Assembly: GCF_900177415.1 (NCBI RefSeq)
Contig: NZ_FXAF01000005.1
Span: 1 to 64,000 of the forward strand
Length of the DNA: 64,000 nt
Direction: 5' to 3'
From: Xaviernesmea oryzae
GTDB lineage: Bacteria; Pseudomonadota; Alphaproteobacteria; Rhizobiales; Rhizobiaceae
The notes below the pieces were generated by a model. It saw nothing but the letters and a program-made list of their open reading frames with translations, was not told the origin of the DNA and did not search any database. The position numbers and the translations under genes were made by a program. Shown piece by piece: positions 1 through 9,357 of this stretch. Numbering within the stretch: the first letter of the stretch is position 1; each line of letters begins with the position of its first letter.

Positions 1-645
1 CCCTTTGACAGCACCGTGTTCATCAATGAGGGTACGTCGCAGACCGAAGCCAGCAGGCCCGCCCTGGCGAAAACCCTTTTCGATTAACCGTCCCTGTCCA
101 GCGAATACCTTTGTCGATAGCTCGCGGCTGTATTCGCCGGCCATCGCCCGTTTCACACCCTTGACGATCGTCGACACCGGGCTGCCGTCGTTTTCGAACT
201 GCTCGGCGCAATACTGGACCGCTATGCCGGCACGCCGGCAAATATATTCGTAATAGGCGCTTTCGTCAGCGTCCTGGAACCGTCCCCATCGGCTGACGTC
301 GTAGACAAGGACGATGGTGAAGTCCGTATCTCCAGCCTGCACGTCCTCGATCAGTTGGCGGAGCGCGTCACGCCCCTCGATCTTTAGGCCACTCTTTCCT
401 GCATCGGCATAGGTTCTGATGATTTCGATTCCACGAGCTTCGGCATACTGGCGGATCGCGTCGGCTTGGTTTTCCGTCGAATATTTCTGATGATCGGTCG
501 ACATGCGGACGTATTCGGCAGCGCGAACAGGACGCGCCGGCTGCGCTGACGATAGTTCTCTGTCGTAGGTCTCCCCGGTTCGCCACGCTTCGCCCTTTCC
601 TCGTTCCTGCCGGATCGGTCCGGGCAACTGACCGCCCCAGCGCAC
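1..645 (-). CDS. Serine recombinase (resolvase/invertase family), cut by window edge
   Basis: The minus-strand frame is open from a stop near position 676 to the window edge, so the C-terminus lies outside. It reads EYVRMSTDHQKYST, the usual opening of the catalytic domain, which includes a serine of the YxRxS type. Further on come SGLKIEGRDALRQLI, VYDVSRWGR and GVKRAMAGEYSRELS, conserved blocks of large serine recombinases. The family breaks and rejoins DNA through a serine-DNA link. A GTG at 645 would add an N-terminal extension of about 46 residues. An internal ATG at 505 is the other possible start, and neither has a well-spaced ribosome site. It probably belongs to an integrated element that continues to the left. 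Family is certain, start is not. Confidence 0.85.
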   Translation of the reverse strand, partial: MRWGGQLPGPIRQERGKGEAWRTGETYDRELSSAQPARPVRAAEYVRMSTDHQKYSTENQADAIRQYAEARGIEIIRTYADAGKSGLKIEGRDALRQLIEDVQAGDTDFTIVLVYDVSRWGRFQDADESAYYEYICRRAGIAVQYCAEQFENDGSPVSTIVKGVKRAMAGEYSRELSTKVFAGQGRLIEKGFRQGGPAGFGLRRTLIDEHGAVKG

Positions 646-703
646 GACAACATCTCTGCCGCCTCCCGCGATATTGCAAGTCTAGCTGACGAAGGAGCGG
701 AAG

Positions 704-1333
704 ATGTTGCCGAAAACGGGCAGGAAGCTGCCGGTGTGGAAGGGGGTTTTGGGCGGCCGCGACATGTTGGCCCGGACTATCGCCGATCTGCTGCGCAAGG
801 AGCATGGCGACACCCATCGGGCGATCAAGCAAATGATGAACCAGACAAACGCGAGCGAGCGGACGGTCAAGCACTGGCTGTCGGCACAACATGCTCCGGA
901 CACATTGTTTTTCTTACGACTTATGGTCTCCTCCCCCGTCATCCGCGCATTTGTTCTGGGGCTGATCGAGGGCCCGGCTTCCAATCCATTGTCGTCGGCA
1001 AGTGATCGTCCTGTCCGTGCCGCTGCGCGGGAAGCCTATGCTGCCGGAGAAGCGGCCTTCAGCGCGCTCACAAAGGATGTACGGGAAAGTGACCCTGAAA
1101 ATGGCCCTGATCGTGACCCTAAACATGACACTGAACCCGTGGATCTCAATGAACGTCAGCACTGGTTTCTTGAGCGTATCGTTGACGGCGACCGCTATGG
1201 CGCAAAGGAGATCATGGCCATCTGGGAGGTCAGCCTGAAAACCGCGCGACGGGATATACGCGGGCTCCAACTCGCCGGGCTACTGGTATATTCCGGCTCA
1301 CGTCGAAAGGGTAGATATCGTCCTGTCCGTTAA
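704..1333 (+). CDS. Hypothetical protein with two putative DNA-binding domains
   Basis: The product has 209 residues and no enzyme motif that I recognise. Residues about 21-75 look like a small helix-turn-helix domain with the phrase ASERTVKHWL, in which a growing number of short mobile-element proteins show a similar helical region. The last 65 residues (AKEIMAIWEVSLKTARRDI, then LAGLLVYSGSRRKGRYRP) resemble a winged helix of the DeoR/Fic-associated type. The gene is divergent from the recombinase at the window edge, 58 bp from its GTG, so the two may form one mobile module with this protein as regulator. That role is inference. The ATG at 704 is preceded by GAAGGAGCGGAAG, a good ribosome site. 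Confidence 0.65.
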   Translation: MLPKTGRKLPVWKGVLGGRDMLARTIADLLRKEHGDTHRAIKQMMNQTNASERTVKHWLSAQHAPDTLFFLRLMVSSPVIRAFVLGLIEGPASNPLSSASDRPVRAAAREAYAAGEAAFSALTKDVRESDPENGPDRDPKHDTEPVDLNERQHWFLERIVDGDRYGAKEIMAIWEVSLKTARRDIRGLQLAGLLVYSGSRRKGRYRPVR

Positions 1334-1566
1334 AGAGACATTCACGCTCGATGTACCGAGAGGGGGGAAGGTCTTGAACGGATTCGCACTGACAATCCCG
1401 CAATTGCAGACAGCCATACAGCCCTCAACGCACGGGTGGCGACCTCTGTGACCATGGAGAGAACGTGCGGCCCGCCGAACGACGCGAAAGCAGAGCGCGT
1501 CCGGCTCTGGGTTTCAGGCATGCCGCGATCCTTCGGAAATGCCTTTCGGTCCGCGAGCATGCCCGA

Positions 1567-3237
1567 CTACTCTGCCGCTTCGGCCTGCATTTCCCGCGGC
1601 TTCTCGAGCACTTCCTTCTTCTTCCGTTTCTTCTTCCGGCCCTCGGCGGCAACAGCTTGGTCCGCGATGAAAATGACGCTAGCCGGCACATCCATGAGCT
1701 GCAGCGCCTTCATCCCGCGCATCAGGCTGATACGGGAGAACAGCGGCAGGTTCAGGGACCTGCCGGCAGGGTCCTTCCGGGTGACGATGCCAAAGACGAT
1801 GCGGTACTTGCGTTCCCGTACAAGGACAACAAGTGCATCTGGATCGCCCCCCGCCATCAGGTCGCGGACCAGCGCCTCCAGCTTGTCGACCGCCTGCGGC
1901 TCCAGCCGCATCAATTCGACAGCGTTCACGCCCTGATTGAATAGATGACTCAGCTGCGCCGAGAGAGTCGACACCTTCACGTGGTAGAAAGTGGCGACGC
2001 CATCGCGCACCGCCAGCAGGTCGCACGGCTCCACCGCGCTCTGCCCATCCGGGCTGATATTCTGCGTATCAAGGCATGCGATGGCGGCATCGCCGGCAGC
2101 AACCGCTGCATTGTATTCGCCTTCGCTGGCATGAGCGTAAGCCGGCAGGTCGCTGGCGGCGAACAGCGGGTCGAGGTAGGCGCTGAGGCGCGCGATGTAG
2201 GCGTTCTCGATGCGGTACCAGTTGCCTTCGCAGAGATGAAAGGTTTCGCCCTCGGCGTCGTCGAGCGCCGTGTCGAAGACAAGGCTTTTGTAAATGCTGT
2301 AGCGGTCGCGGCTGTTTCCGTCCTCGTCCGTCAGGACAAGCACGTGCCGCCGCAAATCCTCGATGCCCATCGCGTTGAGATCGACCTCGTGCGCATTGAG
2401 ATAGGCGAAGTACCGCCCGATATAAACATCGTCATAGACAAGGCCGCGCCCCGCGCCGGCAAAGGTGACGTAGAGATTGTCGCTGTAATTGATCATTTCC
2501 GGGACCGTGATGTTCAGGTCGGGATCACGCGCGCGGAAGGCGGTAAGGACGCGGTTGTCGAGCGCCTCGATCTGCGCCGGGTCACGCACCGGCACGATGT
2601 TCTGGATTTCAGGGAACGCCGCCCTGTAGGCATCGCTTTGGTACAGAGCCAGCAGTTTCTCGCAAAGCTCCGGCAGCTCACCCGCCTCTACATCCGTGCT
2701 AATGCGCAAATTGCTCGCGCCCGTGGCGTGCCGGAACAGGGCCTTGTGCTCGTCGCGCACCTTGCCGGTGAGGCTGCGCAGGATCGTGCTGTCGCGGTCA
2801 AAATCGAACAGCGTCAGCTCGGATTCGATGGGGAGCTGCGTCCTCTGGCGCTTGGCCGCGCCGGGATCGAGCGTATCGGTGCTTTTGAGCTTGCGCGGGT
2901 CGAGACTGTTGAGCGTGACCCGCAGCCCGAAATCGTATTCATAGCTGGAATCGAGCAGGTTGTGAGCGACATGTCCGAAGGACAGCGCAAAACACCTGTT
3001 GCCGACCGGCATGAAAATGAGTGCGCCTTTCGTAACCTGCGTCAGCTCCTTCTCAATATTGAAGTACCCCTTCCACCAGGGCGCACGCGGTGCGCTGTCC
3101 AATATAAAAAGAGACGCATTCTCCGGCAGCCCCTGCGCGCCGACATCATCGTCGAGCACATGGTCCTCCCGCAGCGCGTTCGTTGCGTCGTAGCCTTCCT
3201 TTAGAAGGTAGATCGAAAATCCCCTGCTTTTCGCCAT
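1567..3237 (-). CDS. TIGR04141/DUF6119 family protein
   Basis: The frame is open further upstream, but the family-like sequence begins MAKSRGFSIYLLKEGYD at 3237, preceded by a G-rich stretch that can serve as ribosome site. That gives 556 residues, which fits the roughly 550-residue TIGR04141 family. Members start with a short strand ending in LLKE and are sporadically distributed, often near restriction genes. Recognisable phrases include RAPWWKGYF, CFALSFGHVAHNLL and GDAAIACLDTQ. The C-terminus has a very basic run, KKKRKKKEVLEK. The biochemical function is unknown to me. It is divergent from hsdR across a 491-bp gap, so a role linked to the restriction system is a reasonable guess, not shown by the sequence. 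Confidence 0.8.
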   Translation of the reverse strand: MAKSRGFSIYLLKEGYDATNALREDHVLDDDVGAQGLPENASLFILDSAPRAPWWKGYFNIEKELTQVTKGALIFMPVGNRCFALSFGHVAHNLLDSSYEYDFGLRVTLNSLDPRKLKSTDTLDPGAAKRQRTQLPIESELTLFDFDRDSTILRSLTGKVRDEHKALFRHATGASNLRISTDVEAGELPELCEKLLALYQSDAYRAAFPEIQNIVPVRDPAQIEALDNRVLTAFRARDPDLNITVPEMINYSDNLYVTFAGAGRGLVYDDVYIGRYFAYLNAHEVDLNAMGIEDLRRHVLVLTDEDGNSRDRYSIYKSLVFDTALDDAEGETFHLCEGNWYRIENAYIARLSAYLDPLFAASDLPAYAHASEGEYNAAVAAGDAAIACLDTQNISPDGQSAVEPCDLLAVRDGVATFYHVKVSTLSAQLSHLFNQGVNAVELMRLEPQAVDKLEALVRDLMAGGDPDALVVLVRERKYRIVFGIVTRKDPAGRSLNLPLFSRISLMRGMKALQLMDVPASVIFIADQAVAAEGRKKKRKKKEVLEKPREMQAEAAE

Positions 3238-3728
3238 ACTGCCCCCCGGCATCCGCGAAGTAAGTATTTTTTGCTTATTCAGAGATAAGTCGCATAGCAT
3301 TGTCAACAAAATACGCCGGTATAGTGTTCCGGCCACAGGCGCGACGGCAACAATAAGCAAATAAAAAGCGGCGAGCGCTGCGATGGTCTGCGAGTCGCGG
3401 TTTGCAGTCTCCTGCCTTACGCGGGGTTTCGGGTAACGCAGCTTGCCCTCAACCCGTCGAGGCGAACGTCGACGGGCGGCATACGCCGAACCTGACAATT
3501 CAGTCTCTGCGGGGGCAAATTGCGGATAAATGGTCGAGGCAGCTTGCATCCCTGCGGCCAGGGACGCAATAAAGCTTGCGACAGCACTCGGCCAAGCTGT
3601 AGCCTTTCCGAGCTGTTGCCAGGCTAAAAGCTGCCAGACCAAAGAATTGCGCGTTGATCTGCGCCCAGTTCTTTGACAAGCCCTTTGTTGCGCGATGGCA
3701 TGTCGAAACCGGGTGAAGTATTTTGCGC
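3238..3728. other. 491-bp divergent intergenic region
   Basis: No convincing gene lies here. The open frames on both strands have no recognisable protein. A TTGACA hexamer on the minus strand at 3306-3301 could be the -35 box for the TIGR04141 gene, but I see no strong -10 at ideal spacing. The region should hold the divergent promoters for that gene and for hsdR. Confidence 0.4.
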
Positions 3729-6107
3729 ATGAACGAGGCCGATACCTGCAGGAAGTTCGTGGTCCCAAAGCTGCAGGCAGCAGGCTGGGAAAATCGCCCG
3801 CACGCCATTAACGAGCAGAGAACCTTCACTGACGGCCGGGTAGTATTCATCGGTGGAAAGGCTCGTCGCGGTAAGCAGAAGCGCTCTGACTATCTGCTTC
3901 GGTACAACCCAGACTTCCCGATCGCAGTCGTTGAGGCGAAGTCCCGGTACAGACATGCTGCGGAGGGACTTCAGCAAGCCAAGGAGTATGCCGAGATCCT
4001 TGGGCTACAGTTCGCATATTCGACCAATGGCGTTGAGATTGTCGAATTTGATTATACGACCGGTGTCGAGCAAACTATTGGGGATTTCCCGGCGCCAGAT
4101 GACCTCTGGACTCGGATCCGCCGCGCCGAGGGTATCGTCGACGACCAAGTGGCCGAACGGCTGCTGACGCCAACATTTCCAGATCGGGCCAAGCCGCTTC
4201 GCTACTATCAGGAGATCGCCGTGAACCGCGCCGTTCAGGCGGCTCTTCAGGGCAGGAAGCGAGCACTTCTCACCCTGTGCACCGGAGCGGGCAAGACCGC
4301 CGTTGCCTTCCAGATCTGCTGGAAGCTCTGGTCGGCGCGCTGGAACTCCAAAGGGGTGAATAGAAACCCGAAGATCCTGTTTCTTGCTGATCGCAACGTC
4401 TTGGTCGACGATCCGATGGCCAAGGATTTCAGCCCCTTTGACGACGCCCGTCACAAGATCGCTGGGGGCATGGCGGTCAAGAGCCGCGACATCTATTTCG
4501 CGACTTACCAATCCATCGCGCGCGACGAGAACCGTCCCGGACTGTACCGCGAGTATGCACGCGACTTCTTCGATCTCATCATCATTGACGAATGCCATCG
4601 TGGTAGTGCGCGGGATGACAGCAACTGGCGGGAAATCCTTGAGTGGTTCGAGCCTGCGACCCAGATCGGGATGACGGCGACGCCGCGCCGAGAGGATAAC
4701 GTCGACACCTACAACTACTTCGGCGATCCGCTTTACGAGTACAGCTTGGCGCAGGGCATCACTGACGGCTTTCTTGCGCCTTATCGCGTTCACCGCGTCA
4801 TCTCGGACTACGACGCTGCCGGCTGGCGCCCCACGCGAGGTGAGCTTGATCGCTACGGACGTGAGATCCCCGACGCCGAATACTCTACGCGGGACTTCGA
4901 GCGGGTTGTAGCGCTACGTGCACGGACGCAGGCCATTGCGAAACACCTCGCGGGGTTCATGGCCGAGACTGACCGTTTCGCCAAAACCATCGTCTTCTGC
5001 GTCGACCAGGAACACGCACTCGAAATGCGGCAGGCGCTCGCTGCTCTGAACACCGATCTCGTCAAGGATCATCCTGACTACGTTTGCCGTGTGACGTCCG
5101 ATGAGGGCGATGTGGGGAGCGCACATCGGGCGAAGTTCCAGGATGTCGAGACCCAGACGCCGGTCATCCTCACCACTTCGCAGCTTCTCACCACTGGTGT
5201 GGACGCCCCGACTTGCAAGAACGTCGTGCTCGCGCGGATCGTAGGTTCCATGCCGGAGTTCAAGCAGATCGTCGGACGGGGCACTCGCCTCAGGCCTGAC
5301 TACGGCAAGCTCGCCTTCAACATCATCGACTATACCGGAACGGCAACGCGCATGTTCGCCGATCCTACCTTTGACGGCGATCCTGTCCGTGAGGACGAAG
5401 AGGTCATCAATGCGGACGGCGATGTCGTCGATGAGCGCGAGATCGAGGAGGGGACGCCGGATCCCAACGATTTTCCTGATGTGCCCGATATGCCGGACGG
5501 CCCCATCGATCTGGGCGACGAGGCCGAGAACGGCCCCCGCAAATTCTATGTCGACGGCGGCGAGGTCGCGATCGTTCGGCACCTCGTCTACGAGCTCGAT
5601 GCCGACGGACGACAGCTCGCCTGCCGCCAGCTCACCGACTACACCGGGGACAAGGTCCGCACACTCTATCCCAATGCGTCCGAACTGCGCATGGATTGGC
5701 TCGACCCCGAGCGCCGGGCGGAAATCGTCGAACGGCTGGAGGAAAAGGGCATCGAGCTTGACTCGCTTGCTGATGCGGTCGGAAAGCCGGAGGCTGACCC
5801 GTTCGATCTCCTTTGCCATCTCGCCTACAACGCGCCGCTGCGCACTCGGCGCGAACGCGCTGACCGTCTACTGAGGGAACAGGACGAGTTTTTGGCCCGC
5901 TTCGGGCAGGATGCCCGCGAAGTCCTGGATGCCGTGCTTGAGAAATATGCCGAACATGGCAGTGCCCAGTTCAAGCTGCCCGACATCCTCGAAGTGCCCC
6001 CGTTCAACGAATGGGGAAACGTAATCGAAATCGCCGCCCGCTTCGGCGGGGGCAAGGAGCTGCGCAGCGCCGTCACCGAGCTGCAGCGCCTGCTCTACAC
6101 CGCATGA
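3729..6107 (+). CDS. hsdR: Type I restriction enzyme, R (motor/nuclease) subunit
   Basis: HsdR drives ATP-dependent DNA translocation and cleavage in a type I complex with HsdM and HsdS. Counting from the ATG at 3729 the protein has 792 residues. The N-terminal nuclease shows D54 and E69-A-K71, a PD-(D/E)xK pattern. The helicase motor has Walker A TGAGKT at 185-190, DECH at 287-290 and TATPR at 316-320. The C-terminal end (PPFNEWGNVIEIAARFGGG) matches the EcoEI-type R subunit C-domain, and the length fits that subfamily better than the longer EcoKI type. An in-frame TTG at 3723 is an alternative start. The hsdM start follows after 17 bp, so the genes form one operon hsdR-hsdM-hsdS. Confidence 0.95.
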   Translation: MNEADTCRKFVVPKLQAAGWENRPHAINEQRTFTDGRVVFIGGKARRGKQKRSDYLLRYNPDFPIAVVEAKSRYRHAAEGLQQAKEYAEILGLQFAYSTNGVEIVEFDYTTGVEQTIGDFPAPDDLWTRIRRAEGIVDDQVAERLLTPTFPDRAKPLRYYQEIAVNRAVQAALQGRKRALLTLCTGAGKTAVAFQICWKLWSARWNSKGVNRNPKILFLADRNVLVDDPMAKDFSPFDDARHKIAGGMAVKSRDIYFATYQSIARDENRPGLYREYARDFFDLIIIDECHRGSARDDSNWREILEWFEPATQIGMTATPRREDNVDTYNYFGDPLYEYSLAQGITDGFLAPYRVHRVISDYDAAGWRPTRGELDRYGREIPDAEYSTRDFERVVALRARTQAIAKHLAGFMAETDRFAKTIVFCVDQEHALEMRQALAALNTDLVKDHPDYVCRVTSDEGDVGSAHRAKFQDVETQTPVILTTSQLLTTGVDAPTCKNVVLARIVGSMPEFKQIVGRGTRLRPDYGKLAFNIIDYTGTATRMFADPTFDGDPVREDEEVINADGDVVDEREIEEGTPDPNDFPDVPDMPDGPIDLGDEAENGPRKFYVDGGEVAIVRHLVYELDADGRQLACRQLTDYTGDKVRTLYPNASELRMDWLDPERRAEIVERLEEKGIELDSLADAVGKPEADPFDLLCHLAYNAPLRTRRERADRLLREQDEFLARFGQDAREVLDAVLEKYAEHGSAQFKLPDILEVPPFNEWGNVIEIAARFGGGKELRSAVTELQRLLYTA

Positions 6108-6124
6108 ATTGAAGGAGCTCTAGA

Positions 6125-7690
6125 TTGGCAACAACCGCCCGCAAGAAGGCTGCGCCGAAGCAACTGACCACTGCCCAGCGTCTCGACAGCATCATCAAGT
6201 CCGCGCGCAAGATCATGCGGAAGGACAAGGGGTTAAACGGCGATCTCGATCGCTTGCCGATGCTCACCTGGATTATGTTCTTGAAGTTTCTCGACGACAT
6301 GGAGCGGATCGAAGAGGAAAGGGCGGAACTCGCAGGCAAGGAATATCGCTCGATCATCGAGGCCCCTTATCGCTGGCGCGATTGGGCGGCGGATGCCGAT
6401 GGCATCACCGGTCCCGACCTCCTGTCGTTTCTCGTTTCCGAGATGACAGAGCGTCCGGACGGCACCCGCGGCCCAGGTCTTTTCGCCTATCTTCGGGCCT
6501 TGCGCGGCGACAATGGACGGCGTGAGCGGCGCGACGTGATCGCGACCGTCTTCCAGGGCTTCGCCAACCGGATGGAGAGCGGTTACCTGCTGCGCGACGT
6601 CGTCAACCTGATCGACGGCATCCATTTTGATTCATCGGAAGAAGTTCACACCCTCGGCCGCCTTTACGAGACGCTGCTGCGCGAGATGCGTGACGCTGCG
6701 GGGGACTCGGGCGAGTTCTACACGCCCCGGCCGGTTGTCCGGTTCATGGTCGAAGTGACGGATCCCAAGCTGGGCGAGACCATCCTCGACCCGGCATGCG
6801 GCACCGGGGGATTTCTGACCGAGTCGTTTCTGCATCTCGAACGCCAGGCCGATACGGTGGAGAAACGCCGCGTACTCCAGGAGGAAAGCCTCCGTGGCGG
6901 CGAGGCCAAATCGCTGCCGTTTCTGCTGTCCCAGCTCAACCTTCTGCTGCACGGCCTGCACGCCCCCCACATCGACCCCGGCAATGCCCTTCGCTTCCGT
7001 CTGGCTGAGATCGGTGAAGATCAGCGGGTCAACGTCATTCTGACCAACCCGCCCTTCGGCGGCGAGGAGGAGGCAGGCATCCTCAACAATTTCCCCGAGG
7101 ACCGGCGCACGTCCGAGACGGCGTTGCTGTTCCTGCAACTTATCATGCGGCGGCTGAAGCGCGCCGGACGCGGGCGGGCCGCGGTTGTCGTTCCGCACGG
7201 CACGCTTTTCGGTGATGGAATCTCGGCGCGGATCAAGGCGGACCTGCTCGAGAAGTTCAACCTTCACACGGTGGTACGGCTGCGTGAAGGTGTGTTCGCG
7301 CCCTACACGGACATTCCGGCAAACCTGATCTTCTTCGACACGACGGGACCGACGAAGGACATCTGGTATTATGAGATGCCGATGCCGGAAGGCCGCAAGA
7401 AGTACTCGAAAACCGCGCCGATGGCCTATGAGGAGTTTGCGGACTGTCTGGCTTGGTGGAAGAAGCGCGAGCCAAACGAGCGCGCTTGGAAGGTCTCTGC
7501 TGTTGACCTGATCCAGCGCGACGCGCAGGACCGCGTTGTCGCCTGCAACCTGGACATCAAGAACCCGCATTCCAGCGAGGTGGCCGATCACCGCGCGCCG
7601 ACCGAGATCGTGGACGCAATCATCGCACAGGAACACCGTATCCTCGGCATCATGGACGAGATCAAGGCCGTGCTGGCGGAGCGAGTTTGA
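6125..7690 (+). CDS. hsdM: Type I restriction-modification system, DNA methyltransferase subunit
   Basis: HsdM transfers a methyl group from S-adenosylmethionine to adenine N6 at the site read by HsdS. The 521-residue product has SAM motif I DPACGTGGF at 222-230 and catalytic motif IV NPPFGG at 308-313, the NPPF form of N6-adenine methylases. The N-terminal 150 residues (LDRLPMLTWIMFLKFLDD and following) match the HsdM N-domain. The start is a TTG at 6125 with GGAG eight to nine bases upstream, since no ATG is available before the conserved region. The last codons overlap the hsdS ATG, which suggests translational coupling. Nothing essential looks damaged. Confidence 0.95.
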   Translation: MATTARKKAAPKQLTTAQRLDSIIKSARKIMRKDKGLNGDLDRLPMLTWIMFLKFLDDMERIEEERAELAGKEYRSIIEAPYRWRDWAADADGITGPDLLSFLVSEMTERPDGTRGPGLFAYLRALRGDNGRRERRDVIATVFQGFANRMESGYLLRDVVNLIDGIHFDSSEEVHTLGRLYETLLREMRDAAGDSGEFYTPRPVVRFMVEVTDPKLGETILDPACGTGGFLTESFLHLERQADTVEKRRVLQEESLRGGEAKSLPFLLSQLNLLLHGLHAPHIDPGNALRFRLAEIGEDQRVNVILTNPPFGGEEEAGILNNFPEDRRTSETALLFLQLIMRRLKRAGRGRAAVVVPHGTLFGDGISARIKADLLEKFNLHTVVRLREGVFAPYTDIPANLIFFDTTGPTKDIWYYEMPMPEGRKKYSKTAPMAYEEFADCLAWWKKREPNERAWKVSAVDLIQRDAQDRVVACNLDIKNPHSSEVADHRAPTEIVDAIIAQEHRILGIMDEIKAVLAERV

Positions 7691-8847
7691 TGCAGTCGCC
7701 GACCGTCCCTCTGTCTGAAATCTTGGTGCTTGCCGTCGACCCCTGTCCGGTGGAACCGGAAGCATCTTATCCAATCATGGGTGTCTACGGCTTCGCGCGA
7801 GGCCCGATTGTCCGGCAAGTAGTACGCGGCTCCGAAATCAGCGCCTCAACCCTCTATAGAGTGAAGAAGGGCCAGCTTGTTTACAGCAGGCTGAAAGCAT
7901 TCGAGGGAGCCTATACCGTAGTTCCGCCGGAGTTAGATGGCTATTTCACTTCCAACGAGTTCCCAACATTTGATGTTCATCCGGATCGCGCTGACCATCG
8001 GTACCTAGAATGGCTATTTCGACAGCCCGACGTTTGGCGTGAGATCGCCATCGGCAGCAAGGGGATCGGTGCACGTCGTGAGCGAGTTCACCCCAAGCAG
8101 GTTCTCAGTTACAGGATCGACCTTCCGTCCCTCGATGAGCAGCGCCGCATCGTCCAGCAGCTCGACAGGGTCGCGGCATTGGTGGACGAACGTCGCCGGG
8201 CCATCGAGGCGGCAGAGCGTGAAACACAGGCGCTGCTGCTTAAAGCCTTCCAACGCGCCATCGATGGCGCCCCCCTGCGGCCGATGTCCGAAGTCGCCCC
8301 CTTGGTGCGCAGGCCGGTCGAGATCGATCTTGATGCCGCCTATCCTGAACTCGGCGTCCGTTCGTTCGGCCGAGGCACGTTCCACAAACCTGATCTGCCC
8401 GGCGCAGAGGTCGGCAACAAGAAGCTGTTCCGCATCTGCGCTGGCGACCTCCTGTTCAACATCGTCTTCGCCTGGGAAGGCGCTGTGGCAGTCGCCCAGC
8501 CCGAAGATGAGGGCCGCGTTGGATCGCACCGCTTCCTGTCATGCGTGCCCACGCCCGAGACGGCGACTGTGGAGTTCCTGCGGTTTTACTTCTCAACGCC
8601 CGAAGGGCTGCAGAAGCTGGGTGAAGCATCCCCCGGCGGCGCCGGACGAAACCGGACGCTGGGATTGAAAAAGCTCGAGAGCCTGCAAGTGCCCGTACCA
8701 CCAATCGTGCGGCAACACTGGTTTGACCGCCTCCAGGCGAAGGCCCGCAAAGCCCGCGCGATCCGCGCCAGCACTGCGCAGGATATCGCGGCGCTGATCC
8801 CGGCCATGCTGCATGAAATCTTCAATGGCCGGGCGAAAGCCGCATGA
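7690..8847 (+). CDS. hsdS: Type I restriction-modification system, specificity subunit
   Basis: HsdS selects the bipartite DNA target for both methylation and restriction. The product, 385 residues from the ATG at 7690 (last base of the hsdM stop), has two target-recognition halves. The first ends in the conserved phrase LPSLDEQRRIVQQLDRVAALVDERRRAIE, about residues 140-170, given here only to show the helical spacer. The second half repeats the layout and ends near LQVPVPPIV with another helical segment (RLQAKARKARAIRAS). Both halves are present, so the enzyme should recognise a normal split site. The target sequence cannot be read from the gene. Target domains are the fastest-evolving part of these systems and may have been exchanged. 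Confidence 0.92.
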   Translation: MQSPTVPLSEILVLAVDPCPVEPEASYPIMGVYGFARGPIVRQVVRGSEISASTLYRVKKGQLVYSRLKAFEGAYTVVPPELDGYFTSNEFPTFDVHPDRADHRYLEWLFRQPDVWREIAIGSKGIGARRERVHPKQVLSYRIDLPSLDEQRRIVQQLDRVAALVDERRRAIEAAERETQALLLKAFQRAIDGAPLRPMSEVAPLVRRPVEIDLDAAYPELGVRSFGRGTFHKPDLPGAEVGNKKLFRICAGDLLFNIVFAWEGAVAVAQPEDEGRVGSHRFLSCVPTPETATVEFLRFYFSTPEGLQKLGEASPGGAGRNRTLGLKKLESLQVPVPPIVRQHWFDRLQAKARKARAIRASTAQDIAALIPAMLHEIFNGRAKAA

Positions 8848-8936
8848 CTGAGAGCCAGGACGAACAGCCCGATCTGCTTTCACACCTTTCGGATATGGAT
8901 CTCGTCCGCCCTCTGCTGGCCGACATGGCGACCTGA
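8844..8936 (+). pseudogene. Short 30-codon ORF overlapping the hsdS stop, probable gene remnant
   Basis: An ATG overlaps the hsdS stop as ATGA and opens a 30-codon frame that begins MTESQDEQPDLLSHLSDMD and ends at a TGA at 8934. Directly after, another frame continues with TGKVGRFRVLTDLRGQMERF and no stop for some distance. This looks like the front of a fourth operon gene broken by a frameshift and then lost. I do not recognise the family. It could also be a genuine short peptide. Confidence 0.35.
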
Positions 8937-9125
8937 CCGGGAAGGTCGGCCGTTTCCGCGTGCTGACCGATCTGCGCGGCCAGATGGAGCGATTCGGCAC
9001 GATGATCTTCGGTGGCCATGGTCTATCACGCGTGGGTCCCCGCGCGCTCCGACTTTGCGCCGACCGCGCAAACGCTCACGGCTGTTGCAGTTGCTTGCGT
9101 TGCCCTGGACCGTCGACCGCGCGCT

Positions 9126-9275
9126 TTATGCGGCGATCAGGTTGAGCTTTCTGAGATCGTTCAGGATCACCTTACCGACCTTAAGCGTTTCGGCGCTCTC
9201 GCCAGCCAGCCACCGTCGAGCCTCCACAACCGTGAGCGCAGAATTGGGATAGATCGTCTCCAGGTGGCGCGAACG
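9126..9275 (-). pseudogene. C-terminal fragment of an unidentified small protein
   Basis: On the minus strand a frame directly after a TGA reads HLETIYPNSALTVVEARRWL, continues for about 28 more residues and ends in NLIAA at 9126. It has helical, protein-like composition but no start codon, so it appears to be the tail of a lost gene. The rest of 8937-9357 holds nothing I can identify. The stretch is therefore a decayed junction between the restriction operon and the HNH gene. Confidence 0.3.
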
Positions 9276-9357
9276 TCATGCGAACCATTCTTAAAGTTGA
9301 TGACCTGCCCCAATGCCATTGCACATATCCGTGGTTTCCCTTGCAGGTTTACAGATC

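Noticed and set aside
1945..3204. 419-codon open frame on the + strand
   Set aside because: It is antisense to the TIGR04141 gene and has no recognisable protein pattern. High G+C content opens long antisense frames here.
6632..7774. 380-codon open frame on the - strand
   Set aside because: It is antisense to hsdM, which has both methylase motifs.
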